Positions 16,559 through 25,467 of a stretch of DNA of 64,000 bases are shown here, piece by piece; positions within the stretch are counted from its first letter, which is position 1; every line of letters starts with the position of its first letter. Under the pieces are notes generated by a model. It was not told the origin of the DNA. It did no database searches and was given only the letters and a program-made list of their open reading frames with translations. This DNA is from Caulobacterales bacterium (GTDB lineage: Bacteria > Pseudomonadota > Alphaproteobacteria > Caulobacterales > Parvularculaceae), in NCBI GenBank assembly GCA_020638525.1, contig JACKIL010000005.1, forward strand, positions 191,693-255,692, given 5' to 3'. The position numbers were made by a program, and so were the translations under genes.

Positions 16559-18520
16559 CTAGCGCAAGAGATCCGGCGCCATCGCCTCGCGCGCAAGCGC
16601 TTCGGCGGCCTCGTCGAGGCCCATAGCCTCCTGCCCTTGCGAGCCAAGTCGCCGAAGCGACACTTTGCGCTCCTCAACCTCGCGCGCGCCGGCGACAAGA
16701 ATCACCGGAATCTTAGCGTGGCTGTGCTCGCGCACTTTGTAGTTGATCTTCTCATTGCGAAGATCGATGTCGACGCGCAGGCCCTTCGCCTTCAGGAGCG
16801 CCGCCGCTTCGCGCGCATAATCATCCGCTTCCGACGTAATCGTCGCGACGACGACCTGCACGGGCGCAAGCCAGAAGGGCAGCTTGCCCGCATAGTGCTC
16901 AATCAACAGACCGATGAAGCGTTCGAACGTGCCGAAGACGGCGCGGTGAAGCATGACCGGACGCTTCTTCGCGCCCGTCTCATCGATGTAAGTCGCATCG
17001 AGCCGCTCGGGCAGAACATAGTCGAGCTGGAACGTGCCCGCCTGCCAGGTGCGGCCGATCGCATCCGTCAGATGGAATTCGAGCTTCGGCCCGTAAAAAG
17101 CGCCCTCGCCTTCGGCATAGTCGAACTTGATGCCTGACGCGGTGAGCGCGTCGGCGAGTGCTTTCTCGGCTCGGTCCCAGGTCGCATCGTCGCCCGCACG
17201 CTGCTCCGGGCGCGTTGCAAGCTTATAGTGAATATCGGTCATCCCCATGTCTTTGTAGACACGGGCGAAGAGCGCGAGGAAACGCTGCGTTTCCGACGTG
17301 ATCTGGTCTTCGCGGCAGAAGATGTGCGCGTCGTCCTGCGTCATCTGGCGCACGCGCAACAGGCCGTGGAGCGCGCCATGCGCTTCGTTGCGGTGGCAGC
17401 ACCCGAACTCCGCCATGCGGATCGGCAGGTCGCGATAGGATTTGATCCCCTGCTTGAAGATCTGCACATGCGCCGGGCAGTTCATGGGCTTCAGCGCCAT
17501 GAGGCCGCCCTCGCCGGTGAGGATCGGCTTTCCTTCCTCCGTCGACGGAATTTCATCCGGCACGACGAACATGTTCTCGCGGAATTTCGACCAGTGGCCC
17601 GACTGCTCCCAGAAGATCGAATCGAGAAGCTGCGGGGTTTTCACCTCCACATAGCCGTCATCGTCGAGCTGGCGGCGGATGTAAGCTTCAAGCTGGCGCC
17701 AGACGAGATAGCCCTTCGGATGCCAGAAGACCGAGCCTTGCGCTTCCGACTGGAAGTGGAAGAGATCGAGCTCTTTTCCGAGGCGGCGATGGTCGCGCTT
17801 TTCGGCCTCCTCAAGACGGGTGAGATAGGCCTTGAGGTCTTTCTCATTCGTCCAGGCGGTGCCGTAAATGCGCTGAAGCACGGCGTTACGATGATCGCCG
17901 CGCCAATAGGCGCCCGCGACCTTCATCAGCTTGAAAGCCTTGCCGATATGCTTCGTAGACGGAAGGTGAGGCCCGCGACAGAGGTCGTGCCAGTCGCCGT
18001 GCCAATAGATCTTAACCTGCTCCGACTCGGGCAGGTCTGAAATGATCTCGGCCTTGTAGGTCTCGCCGATATCCTTGAAGTGCTGGATCGCCTTTTCGCG
18101 CGGCCACACTTCCTTGCGGGTCGGGCGGTCTTCATCGACGATTTCCGCCATGCGCTTTTCGATGCGCTCAAGGTCGTCCGTCGAGAACGGCTCGTCGCGC
18201 GCGAAGTCGTAGAAGAACCCGTCTTCGATGTTCGGGCCGATCGTCACCTGCGTGCCCGGAAAGAGTTCCTGAACGGCCTGCGCGAGCAAATGCGCCGTGT
18301 CGTGACGAATGAGGTCGAGCGCGTCGGCGTCGTCGCGCGTGACGATCTCGACCTTGGCGTCTTTCTCAACCGGCGCGAACAGATCGGCGAGCGCGCCATC
18401 GACTTTCATCGCAATCGCCTTCTTGGCGAGCGACTTCGAAATCGACTCGGCGATGTCCGTCCCCGTGACGGGGCCGTCGAAGGAGCGGACCGATCCGTCG
18501 GGGAGGGTGATTGCGACCAT
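16559..18520 (-). CDS. thrS: Threonyl-tRNA synthetase
   Basis: Charges tRNA-Thr. The 653 residues contain an N-terminal TGS domain, the editing SAD domain (HDTAHLLAQAVQELFP with the HxxxH-type zinc/editing motif), the class II core with MNCPAHVQIF (zinc-binding Cys) and FGCCHRNEAHGALHGL (motif 2), and the C-terminal anticodon-binding domain. GGAAGA in the end of the preceding gene serves as its binding site. The gene starts two bases after the ATP-grasp gene stop, so the two are surely cotranscribed. Confidence 0.97.
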   Translation of the reverse strand: MVAITLPDGSVRSFDGPVTGTDIAESISKSLAKKAIAMKVDGALADLFAPVEKDAKVEIVTRDDADALDLIRHDTAHLLAQAVQELFPGTQVTIGPNIEDGFFYDFARDEPFSTDDLERIEKRMAEIVDEDRPTRKEVWPREKAIQHFKDIGETYKAEIISDLPESEQVKIYWHGDWHDLCRGPHLPSTKHIGKAFKLMKVAGAYWRGDHRNAVLQRIYGTAWTNEKDLKAYLTRLEEAEKRDHRRLGKELDLFHFQSEAQGSVFWHPKGYLVWRQLEAYIRRQLDDDGYVEVKTPQLLDSIFWEQSGHWSKFRENMFVVPDEIPSTEEGKPILTGEGGLMALKPMNCPAHVQIFKQGIKSYRDLPIRMAEFGCCHRNEAHGALHGLLRVRQMTQDDAHIFCREDQITSETQRFLALFARVYKDMGMTDIHYKLATRPEQRAGDDATWDRAEKALADALTASGIKFDYAEGEGAFYGPKLEFHLTDAIGRTWQAGTFQLDYVLPERLDATYIDETGAKKRPVMLHRAVFGTFERFIGLLIEHYAGKLPFWLAPVQVVVATITSEADDYAREAAALLKAKGLRVDIDLRNEKINYKVREHSHAKIPVILVAGAREVEERKVSLRRLGSQGQEAMGLDEAAEALAREAMAPDLLR

Positions 18521-18522
18521 GT

Positions 18523-19380
18523 CTAATCTTCCAGTTTCTTCATCAAGGCGTCTGCGAAGCGCCGGGGCGCAGCTTCCTCATGCTGCAAAAAGAGTTCGGG
18601 TTCAATGAGTTCGACTTCCATCAGCAGGAGCCGTTCGTCAAGGATGACGACGTCGATCCGGGCGTAATCGGGAGCCTCCGGCAGCAGCGAGAGCGTTCGC
18701 CGCGCCTCTTCAAGCGCCCAAGCCGGGGGCGCGACGGGCGCAACCGTGCCGCCATATTCGCTCTGAACGAGGATCGAGCCCGGCTTCGCCCGCTTGACGA
18801 CGGCGTGCGAGAAAGCACCGCGGATGAAGACCAGTGAGGTTTCTCCACGAGTGCGGATCTCCGGAATGAGGGGCTGCAAAAGACCTTCATGGCGAAGTTC
18901 TTGGGCGGCGCGTTCGATTGTCGCGGGCTCGCTCTTGCGCACAATCGAAAGCCCGCGCGCGCCGGCGCCGAAAACGGGCTTCACGACAGCCTCATCGAGC
19001 CCCAATGCGGTCATGCCGGCCGCAATGCTCGCCGCTTCGGGCGAGACGAGCCGCGTCGGCGCCAGTCTAGCCCCTTTTTCCGCAAGCTCGATGAGATAGG
19101 TCTTGCGTAGATTCCAGCGCATCAGCGTCGGCGCATTGGCGACACGGCCGCTTACTACAGCGAGGCGGCCGAGCCATTCGGTAAAGGCCGCCGGCTGTTC
19201 ATCATAATCCCAGGTGGTGCGCACGACGATGAGGTCCGCTGTCTCAAATGGCGTGAAGGGCCCATTCCAGGGAGCGCTCGAAACTTGCGCGCCGCGCGCA
19301 ACCAGTTCAGCCGCGAGCAGGTCGTCGCCGGGCTGAAGCTCAGGCAGCCTGTTGCAGGTCGCAAGGACGATGGATTTCAT
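18523..19380 (-). CDS. ATP-grasp protein, RimK/glutathione-synthetase-like
   Basis: Probably joins a carboxylate to an amine or thiol using ATP; the substrates are unknown. The 285-residue product starts MKSIVLATCNRLPELQPGDD and carries the ATP-grasp elements: EAVVKPVFGAGARG (phosphate loop with the conserved Lys), QPLIPEI, GETSLVFIRGAFSHAV and the metal-binding YARIDVVILDERLLLMEVELIEPELF. The ATG at 19380 is preferred over a longer frame because the core fold begins there. It is the first gene of a two-gene unit with thrS. Confidence 0.82.
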   Translation of the reverse strand: MKSIVLATCNRLPELQPGDDLLAAELVARGAQVSSAPWNGPFTPFETADLIVVRTTWDYDEQPAAFTEWLGRLAVVSGRVANAPTLMRWNLRKTYLIELAEKGARLAPTRLVSPEAASIAAGMTALGLDEAVVKPVFGAGARGLSIVRKSEPATIERAAQELRHEGLLQPLIPEIRTRGETSLVFIRGAFSHAVVKRAKPGSILVQSEYGGTVAPVAPPAWALEEARRTLSLLPEAPDYARIDVVILDERLLLMEVELIEPELFLQHEEAAPRRFADALMKKLED

Positions 19381-19501
19381 AAGAGTCGCAACGTGGTGGA
19401 TAGCCGGGTGCTTAGCGCGCAAAGCGGCTTTTCTCTAGACCGGACTGCAGCCGGGCGTCATGCTGCATCCGGGAGAGACGAGCGAATATTCGGGGGAAAT
19501 C

Positions 19502-19981
19502 ATGCGCGTCCTGGCGGTTTTAGCGGCTCTCTTTTTTGCAGGCGCGGCAGAGGCGAAAGACCCTTCCCTCGCCGACCTCGCTTTTCTCGAAGGGCATTGG
19601 CGCGGCGGCGACGATAGTTTCGTTTTCGAGGAAAGCTGGCTCCCCGCGGAACGCGGCGTGATGACCGGCATGGCGCGCGGCGTCGGCGACGGCGCCTTGC
19701 GCGTTCTCGAATACATCATCGTCTCGGAAGAAGAAGGCGGCGTCTTCATGCGCTTCCATCACTACAAGGCGGACATGTCGACCTGGGAAGAAGAACCGAT
19801 CGTGCTGCGCCTCGAGAAAACCGGCGACGGCATGGCCGAGTTCCGCGCCGGCGAAACCGACACCGTGCCGCTTATCCGCTATTTCGTGACTGAGGATGGC
19901 GGCTTGCAGGCCGATGTCGAAACCTATGAGGATGGCGAACGCGATTCATTTTCGCTCACCTTCTTGCGTACTTCTGAATGA
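19502..19981 (+). CDS. Exported DUF6265 family protein
   Basis: A 159-residue product with a short signal peptide (MRVLAVLAALFFAGAAEA). The mature part is of the DUF6265 type: LAFLEGHWRGG, EESWLPAERGVMTGMARG, LEYIIVSEEEGGVFMRFHHY, a lipocalin-like beta-barrel pattern. No enzymatic role is known. GGGGGAAA precedes the ATG at 19502. The 3' end overlaps the convergent yidD gene by 58 bases. Confidence 0.8.
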   Translation: MRVLAVLAALFFAGAAEAKDPSLADLAFLEGHWRGGDDSFVFEESWLPAERGVMTGMARGVGDGALRVLEYIIVSEEEGGVFMRFHHYKADMSTWEEEPIVLRLEKTGDGMAEFRAGETDTVPLIRYFVTEDGGLQADVETYEDGERDSFSLTFLRTSE

Positions 19982-20301
19982 GCTGAGCGCTCGGTCCACG
20001 CCCAGTCGCCATAGCGCCAGAATCTCCAGCCCTGAGGTTCAAGTTCTTGCGGAACCGGGTCCCAGCCATGACTGCCGAAGGGATGGCATCGCGACACCCG
20101 CGAAAAGGCGAGCCAGAACCCGCGCCATGCGCCATGCTTGCGAAACGCTTCCGCCGCATAGTCAGAACATGACGGCGCATGCCGGCAGCGCGCGCCGAGA
20201 AAATAGAAAAGCGGCGACAGGGTTCGTTTGTAGAGCCAGAGAAGGCCGAGCGCCGCCCTCGCGAGAACGCTTGGCCGCCGCGATGCGCTAAAATCCGTCA
20301 T
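19924..20301 (-). CDS. yidD: Membrane protein insertion efficiency factor YidD
   Basis: Small membrane-associated protein that aids YidC-dependent insertion. The conserved block is complete: WLYKRTLSPLFYFLGARCRH then PSCSDYAAEAFRKHGAWRG and RVSRCHPFGSHGWDPVP, with the three cysteines of the family. The product is 125 residues from the ATG at 20301, with a longer charged tail than the roughly 70-80 residue core. The tail codons overlap the end of the convergent DUF6265 gene. Confidence 0.92.
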   Translation of the reverse strand: MTDFSASRRPSVLARAALGLLWLYKRTLSPLFYFLGARCRHAPSCSDYAAEAFRKHGAWRGFWLAFSRVSRCHPFGSHGWDPVPQELEPQGWRFWRYGDWAWTERSAHSEVRKKVSENESRSPSS

Positions 20302-20348
20302 ACGGCATTGATATGGCCGCTGTGGATAGACATGCAAAGGGGATCTCT

Positions 20349-21410
20349 ATGTTCTCAGGCGGATTGAAGTGCGCGATGATCGCGCTTGCAGGCGCGGCGA
20401 TGCTCGCGGCCTGCGCGAAAGAAGAGGCAAGCGTGACCGCCTGGCCCGCCCCGACGCTCGATGGCAAGGCGCCCATCGTCATCGCCCATCGCGGGGCGAG
20501 CGGTTATCGGCCGGAACACACGCTTGAAGGCTACGGCCTCGCCATTGAGATGGGCGCCGACGTGATCGAGCCCGATCTCGTCTTCTCGAAAGACGAGGTT
20601 CTCATCGTCCGGCACGATCGTTATCTCAGCGGCTCGACCGATGTCGCAGACCACCCGGAATTCGCGGACCGCAAGCGCGCGAATGACGATGCGTCGGATG
20701 AGCCGCGCAAAGACTGGTGGGTTGAAGACTTCACGCTCGCCGAGCTGAAGACCTTGCGCGCGCGCCAGGCTTTTCCGGGCCGCTCGAAAGAGTATGACGG
20801 CCTCTATGAGATCCCGACCTTCGCGGAGGTTCTCGCGTTCGTTTCGGGCGAAGCGAAAAAAGCCGGCCGGCCGATCGGCGTTTATCCGGAGACGAAGCAT
20901 CCGGGCTTCTTCGCCGCGAAAGGATATGATTTCGAAGCGCCGCTCCTCGACGCGCTGAAAGGCTTCAGCGCCGGCCCCGTTTTCATTCAGTCGTTCGAAC
21001 CGGAAATCCTGACGCGCCTTAAAGGCAAGACGGATGCAAAACTCATCCAGCTTGTTTTCGAAGCCTCGCCGGGCGCGGGTTCAAACGTTCCGCTGGAGTA
21101 CATCGCCACCTATGCGGACGGCGTCGGCCCCGCCAAGGAATTGTTGTTGAATGATGACGGCTCGGATCGGGGCTTCGTGCGCGAGGCGCATGAAAAGCAT
21201 CTGGCGGTTCACCCGTGGACGTTCCGCAAGGACCTTGCGCGGAGCTTCACAGGCGCGCCTGAGCACGCCGCCAAGATGAGCGCGGAAGACGGCGCGATCG
21301 ATATCGAGTTGCGCGCGACCTACAAACTCGGCGTCGATGGCGTGTTCACCGATTTTCCGGATATCGCAGTTCGCGTTCGCAGCGATATCGAAAAAGGCGT
21401 CGTTCGCTGA
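20349..21410 (+). CDS. glpQ: Glycerophosphodiester phosphodiesterase, lipoprotein (GlpQ-like)
   Basis: Hydrolyses glycerophosphodiesters to glycerol-3-phosphate and an alcohol in the periplasm. The signal peptide ends in a lipobox (AAMLAACAKEE). Then comes IVIAHRGASGYRPEHT with the catalytic His and Arg, GADVIEPDLVFSKDEVLIVRHD with the metal-binding Glu/Asp and second His, and VYPETKHPGFF. The 353-residue length matches periplasmic GlpQ. AAGGGGA precedes the ATG at 20349. It may feed phosphate salvage, in keeping with the pho genes at 33-36 kb. Confidence 0.9.
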   Translation: MFSGGLKCAMIALAGAAMLAACAKEEASVTAWPAPTLDGKAPIVIAHRGASGYRPEHTLEGYGLAIEMGADVIEPDLVFSKDEVLIVRHDRYLSGSTDVADHPEFADRKRANDDASDEPRKDWWVEDFTLAELKTLRARQAFPGRSKEYDGLYEIPTFAEVLAFVSGEAKKAGRPIGVYPETKHPGFFAAKGYDFEAPLLDALKGFSAGPVFIQSFEPEILTRLKGKTDAKLIQLVFEASPGAGSNVPLEYIATYADGVGPAKELLLNDDGSDRGFVREAHEKHLAVHPWTFRKDLARSFTGAPEHAAKMSAEDGAIDIELRATYKLGVDGVFTDFPDIAVRVRSDIEKGVVR

Positions 21411-21446
21411 CCGCGCCGCAAGACACTCTTCCGTATAAAGAGAATG

Positions 21447-21483
21447 CCCGCGCAAGGGGATCGGGGCGGATCGCTTGCGCGGG
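21447..21483 (+). terminator. Hairpin after glpQ, possible terminator
   Basis: CCCGCGCAAG and CTTGCGCGGG form a perfect 10-bp stem with a 17-base loop, 36 bases after the glpQ stop. A T-run is lacking (ACTTCTC follows), so termination is uncertain. Confidence 0.45.
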
Positions 21484-21605
21484 ACTTCTCTGAAGGGGCG
21501 CCGCACGGGGGGAGGGCGAACTGGCAGGCGCCACTGGAGGTTTGAAAGAGCCAGGGACTTGGGGAGAACCGCCTCTTTCACTGTTGAAACGGGGCAACGA
21601 TCAAG

Positions 21606-21642
21606 CTCCGTCGAATTTTTCCTCGATTTTTTTTCGACGGAG
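21606..21642. repeat. Inverted repeat with T-rich loop upstream of 21708
   Basis: CTCCGTCGAA and TTCGACGGAG are perfect 10-base inverted arms separated by 17 T-rich bases, ending 65 bases before the GTG start of the next gene. It may be a leader hairpin or an operator. Confidence 0.5.
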
Positions 21643-21707
21643 TGCGCATGATCTGCGCGTTCAATCTGGATGCGAACATCCCCTCCCCACTGTCAGGAGT
21701 TCCCCTC

Positions 21708-22400
21708 GTGAAACGTCTTCTCATCCTCGCCGCCGTACTCGCCTCCTCCGCCGCCTGCGCTTCCGGGCCCAAAGGTCCTGAAGGCGGACCTCCAGGAGAA
21801 GGCCCGATGACGGGCGGCCCCGGCGGGGGCGCAATGCAGCGTGGCGAAGTCCTTCTCGCCGCGGCGCGCGATGTGCGGACGAAAGAAGGTTGTTCGGCGG
21901 CAGCTCCTTCATATCGTGTCGTGGCGGGCATGGGTGCAGGCTTTGAAGCCGCGCAGGACGAACTCGGCGAGTGCCTGTTAGTCATGACTGGCGCAAACGA
22001 GACGGAAACTTCGCTATTCCGCGAGGAAGCCGCCTTCTGGCTGAAGCGCGCCGCTTACGCCGGCAACGCCCGCGCCCAGCGCGCGCTTTCGATCTTCTAT
22101 GGCACGGCCGACAACCCGAGCGCCTCGCCTGTCGACGCGCTGAAATGGGCGATCGTCTATGAGGGCAATTCGGATTCGGCGCTTTATGGTTTTCAGGCCT
22201 TGCCGCCGACCTTCACGCCAGGCCTGCGCGCCGCGATGACTCATGAGCAGGCCGCGGCTGCCGAAAAGTTCGCCGCCGATTTCACGCCGATCTCACTCGC
22301 CGCTTTCACGCCGCCCAAAGAAGAACGCGGCAAGAGACAACGTCAGGGGGGTCCGCAAGGCGGCCCTCCTCCGGGCGGGCAGCGCCGCCGCCCGCAATAG
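21708..22400 (+). CDS. Predicted lipoprotein with a Sel1-like repeat
   Basis: The GTG at 21708 follows AGGAG and opens a lipoprotein signal (LLILAAVLASSAAC). After a Gly/Pro-rich linker comes a soluble region with FREEAAFWLKRAAYAGNARA, which has the A-x-x-x-L-x-x-A-A pattern of a Sel1/TPR-like helical repeat, and then PVDALKWAIVY. The tail is again Gly/Pro/Gln/Arg-rich (about 25 residues). Total 230 residues. Partner and role unknown. Confidence 0.72.
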   Translation: MKRLLILAAVLASSAACASGPKGPEGGPPGEGPMTGGPGGGAMQRGEVLLAAARDVRTKEGCSAAAPSYRVVAGMGAGFEAAQDELGECLLVMTGANETETSLFREEAAFWLKRAAYAGNARAQRALSIFYGTADNPSASPVDALKWAIVYEGNSDSALYGFQALPPTFTPGLRAAMTHEQAAAAEKFAADFTPISLAAFTPPKEERGKRQRQGGPQGGPPPGGQRRRPQ

Positions 22401-22424
22401 CGCGGATCATTCACGCCGAAACGA

Positions 22425-22457
22425 AAACGCCGCCCGGATTCCATCCGGGCGGCGTTT
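22425..22457. terminator. Bidirectional terminator between the lipoprotein gene and aceA
   Basis: AAACGCCGCCCGGAT and ATCCGGGCGGCGTTT form a perfect 15-bp stem with a 3-base loop, with A-rich and T-rich ends on both strands. It separates the convergent genes. A smaller hairpin (CGCTCTC/GAGAGCG, 22467-22484) lies between it and the aceA stop. Confidence 0.85.
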
Positions 22458-22490
22458 CAATTCACGCGCTCTCAAGCGAGAGCGAGAGCC

Positions 22491-23777
22491 TTATTCAGCG
22501 GCTTTGAACTGAGCCGTTTCGGTCGACTCGCCCATCGCGGTCGTCGACGCCTGACCGCCCGAAAGCGTGTTGGCGATGAGATCGAAATAGCCGGTGCCGA
22601 CTTCGCGCTGGTGGCGCGTCGCTTCGTAGCCGATTTTCTCGGCTGCGAATTCCGCTTGCTGAAGTTCGGAATACGCCGCCATGCCGCGATCTTTGTAACC
22701 ATGGGCGAGCGAGAACATCGAGTAGTTGAGGGCGTGGAAACCGGCGAGCGTGACGAACTGATATTTGTAGCCCATCGCGCCGATTTCGCGCTGGAACTTC
22801 GCGATCGTTTCCTTGTCGAGCTTGGCTTCCCAGTTGAAGGACGGCGAGCAGTTATACGCCATCATCTTGCCCGGATAGGCTTTCTGGATAGCTTCGGCGA
22901 AGCGCTTCGCGTCATCGAGGTTCGGGTGCGAAGTTTCCCACCACAGAAGGTCGGCGTATTTTGCGTAGGAAAGGCCGCGCGCGATGCAGTGATCGACGCC
23001 CGTGCCGTCTTTCAGGCGATAGAAGCCTTCCGGCGTGCGGCCTTGGTCGAAGTCGATGAACTCGTGATCGCGCTCGTCAATGTCCGACGTGATGAGCTTG
23101 GCCGATTCAGCGTCGGTGCGCGCGACGACAAGCGTCGGCACGCCGCAAACGTCGGCGGCGAGGCGCGCAGCGTTGAGATTGCGCTCATGCGCTTTCGTCG
23201 GGATGAGAACTTTGCCGCCGAGATGGCCGCATTTCTTTTCCGACGCGAGCTGGTCTTCGAAGTGAACGCCGGCGGCGCCCGCTTCGATGTAGGCTTTCAT
23301 GATCTCGAAGCAGTTGAGCGGACCGCCGAAGCCGGCTTCCGCATCCGCAACGATCGGCAGGAAGTAGTCGCGCTTGGCGCCGCCTTCCGAATGCTCGATC
23401 TGGTCGGCGCGGCGTAGCGCATTGTTGATGCGGCGCGCAAGCTCCGGACCGGAGTTCGCCGGATAGAGCGACTGGTCGGGATAAACCTGACCGGCGACGT
23501 TGGAATCGCCCGCGACCTGCCAGCCCGACAGATAGATCGCCTTGAGGCCGGCTTTCGCCATCTGGATCGCCTGGTTGCCCGAGAGCGCGCCGAGGGCGTT
23601 AATGTAGGGCTCAGACTTCAGGAGATCCCAAAGCTTCACCGCGCCGCGCTCGGCGAGCGTGTAGGCGATCGGGAACGAGCCGCGCAGGCGCTCGACTTCT
23701 TCGGCGGTGTAATTGCGTTCGATGCCGTCGAACCGGCCCGGTTTCGCTGAGGGGATGAGGTCGCTGAACTTGGTCAT
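22491..23777 (-). CDS. aceA: Isocitrate lyase
   Basis: Splits isocitrate into glyoxylate and succinate in the glyoxylate bypass, needed for growth on acetate, fatty acids or stored PHB. The signature KKCGHLGG lies at residues 181-188 with catalytic C183; other active-site pieces are SGWQVAGD, VADAEAGFGG and TDAESAKLI. The ATG at 23777 follows GGAGAGACCCC and gives 428 residues, the usual length; the frame runs open far upstream but without homology. It is divergent from a ScfR-type regulator. Malate synthase is not in the window. Confidence 0.96.
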   Translation of the reverse strand: MTKFSDLIPSAKPGRFDGIERNYTAEEVERLRGSFPIAYTLAERGAVKLWDLLKSEPYINALGALSGNQAIQMAKAGLKAIYLSGWQVAGDSNVAGQVYPDQSLYPANSGPELARRINNALRRADQIEHSEGGAKRDYFLPIVADAEAGFGGPLNCFEIMKAYIEAGAAGVHFEDQLASEKKCGHLGGKVLIPTKAHERNLNAARLAADVCGVPTLVVARTDAESAKLITSDIDERDHEFIDFDQGRTPEGFYRLKDGTGVDHCIARGLSYAKYADLLWWETSHPNLDDAKRFAEAIQKAYPGKMMAYNCSPSFNWEAKLDKETIAKFQREIGAMGYKYQFVTLAGFHALNYSMFSLAHGYKDRGMAAYSELQQAEFAAEKIGYEATRHQREVGTGYFDLIANTLSGGQASTTAMGESTETAQFKAAE

Positions 23778-23858
23778 GGGGTCTCTCCGGATAGCCAGAT
23801 GAAAATTCGGGCGGACAGAAGCACTTTTGCGACTGCGAAGCGAGGCATTCCGGGAAGG

Positions 23859-23943
23859 ATTGTCGATTGTACAACATATATTTTTGTGAAATTGTCGATT
23901 TTGTAAATTTATTGGCCTAACTTCCCGTTTTGGAACAATTGTT
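23859..23943. promoter_or_regulatory. AT-rich aceA/ScfR control region with repeated sites
   Basis: ATTGTCGATT occurs twice as a direct repeat (23859-23868 and 23891-23900), 32 bases or three helical turns apart, each followed by TTGTA-type sequence. The perfect palindrome AACAATTGTT lies at 23934-23943, 12 bases before the ScfR start. The stretch is far more AT-rich than the genes around it. These are candidate operator sites for the adjacent regulator. Confidence 0.6.
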
Positions 23944-23955
23944 TCGGCATTCGTC

Positions 23956-25371
23956 ATGGCGTCACAAAAGCGAAAACTCTATCTCGGCCCCCAGATTCGG
24001 CGCCTGCGAAGGGAGCGCGGGCTGACGCAGGCCCAGATGGCTGGCGAGCTTGGCATTTCGCCCTCCTACGTGAACCTCGTCGAGCGTAACCAGCGCCCGG
24101 TCTCCGCAGACCTGCTGGTGCGGCTCGCCCAGGCCTATGACCTCGACCTTTCGGCGTTCTCTGACGACCGGGCGGACGATCTCTTCGCGAACCTCAACGA
24201 GGCGTTCGCCGACCCCCTGTTCCAATCCGCCGGCGTGACGCGCGAGGATGCGCATGAACTCGCCGCCGGCAATCCGGTTCTTGGCGAGGCGGTCGCCGCG
24301 CTCTACCGCGCCTATCGCGGCGCTCAGGCCGATTTGTTCGATGCGCGCGCCGCCGCTCGCTCAGGCGGCGCCGACCCGGTCGAGGAAGCGCGCACCTTCC
24401 TCCACGCCAACCGCAACTACTTTCCCGCGCTCGATGAAGCAGGCGAGACAATCGCGCGCGACGCAGAATCCTCCGGAGACGGACTTTTCTCCGCCCTCGC
24501 CCATCGCTTTGAGACCGTGCATCGCCTACGCGTGCGCGTTCTGCCCGATGATGTGATGGTCGGCGCCTATCGCCGGCTCAACCGACACTCCGGCGACATC
24601 GCGATCTCCGAAAGCCTCGATCATGCGAGCCGCGCTTTTCATCTGTCATTGCAGCTTGCGCTCATCGAGCAGTCGGCGGGCCTCGATAAAATCGTCAATG
24701 CAGCGAAATTCGAAACCGATGCGGGCCGCCGGCTTGCGCGCGCAGCTCTTGCGAATTACGCCGCCGCCGCAATCATGCTGCCCTATGAAGCGTTTCGGAA
24801 ATCAGCGGTCGAACTTTCTTATGATATCGAAATGCTGGGCCGACGCTTCAGCGCGAGCTTCGAGCAGATCGCACACCGGCTGACGACCTTGCAGCGGCCC
24901 GGCGCGGAAGGCGTTCCCTTCTTCTTCCTGCGCGTCGACGCCGCCGGAAACATATCGAAGCGCTATTCAGCGGACATCTTCCCCTTTGCGCGCTATGGCG
25001 GCTCCTGCCCGCTCTGGAACATTCACGAGACCTTCAAAACGCCGCGCCGCATTCTGACGCAGATCGTGCAGCTTCCTGACGGCGCGCGCTTCTTCTCGAT
25101 CGCGCGAACTGTGCAGAGCGAAGCGGGCGGATTTGCTGCGCCGCATGCGGAGCGCGCTGTCGCCCTTGGCTGCTCGATCGAGCACGCCGGCAAGCTCGTC
25201 TATGCGAAGGGCGTCGATCTCGAAAACGCCGAAGCAACGCCCATCGGCGTCACCTGCCGCCTGTGCGAACGGCCCGATTGTGCTGCGCGCGCACACCCGC
25301 CCATGCGCCGGCGCCTTGTCGTCGATGAATATCGCCGCCTCGCAACACCCTTCAGCTTCACCTTCGACTGA
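23956..25371 (+). CDS. Short-chain fatty acyl-CoA regulator family protein (ScfR/RamB-like)
   Basis: Transcription factor expected to sense short acyl-CoAs and control aceA. An XRE helix-turn-helix occupies about residues 8-62 (IRRLRRERGLTQAQMAGELG, SPSYVNLVERNQRP). A central IrrE-like domain follows (about 190-310), with DHASRAFHLSLQLAL where active peptidases carry HExxH, so no proteolysis is expected. The C-terminal DUF2083 part has GGSCPLWNIHETF and the cysteine motif CRLCERPDCAARAHPP. It is 471 residues and divergent from aceA across 178 bases. Confidence 0.9.
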   Translation: MASQKRKLYLGPQIRRLRRERGLTQAQMAGELGISPSYVNLVERNQRPVSADLLVRLAQAYDLDLSAFSDDRADDLFANLNEAFADPLFQSAGVTREDAHELAAGNPVLGEAVAALYRAYRGAQADLFDARAAARSGGADPVEEARTFLHANRNYFPALDEAGETIARDAESSGDGLFSALAHRFETVHRLRVRVLPDDVMVGAYRRLNRHSGDIAISESLDHASRAFHLSLQLALIEQSAGLDKIVNAAKFETDAGRRLARAALANYAAAAIMLPYEAFRKSAVELSYDIEMLGRRFSASFEQIAHRLTTLQRPGAEGVPFFFLRVDAAGNISKRYSADIFPFARYGGSCPLWNIHETFKTPRRILTQIVQLPDGARFFSIARTVQSEAGGFAAPHAERAVALGCSIEHAGKLVYAKGVDLENAEATPIGVTCRLCERPDCAARAHPPMRRRLVVDEYRRLATPFSFTFD

Positions 25372-25467
25372 CCGTTCTTGCCCGGCCGGAAAGCATCGCC
25401 TAGCCTTTCGCTTTCATCTGGCCGGCCCTCGCGCACTGGCCCGTGTCAATTCAACCCCGGAGGTATG

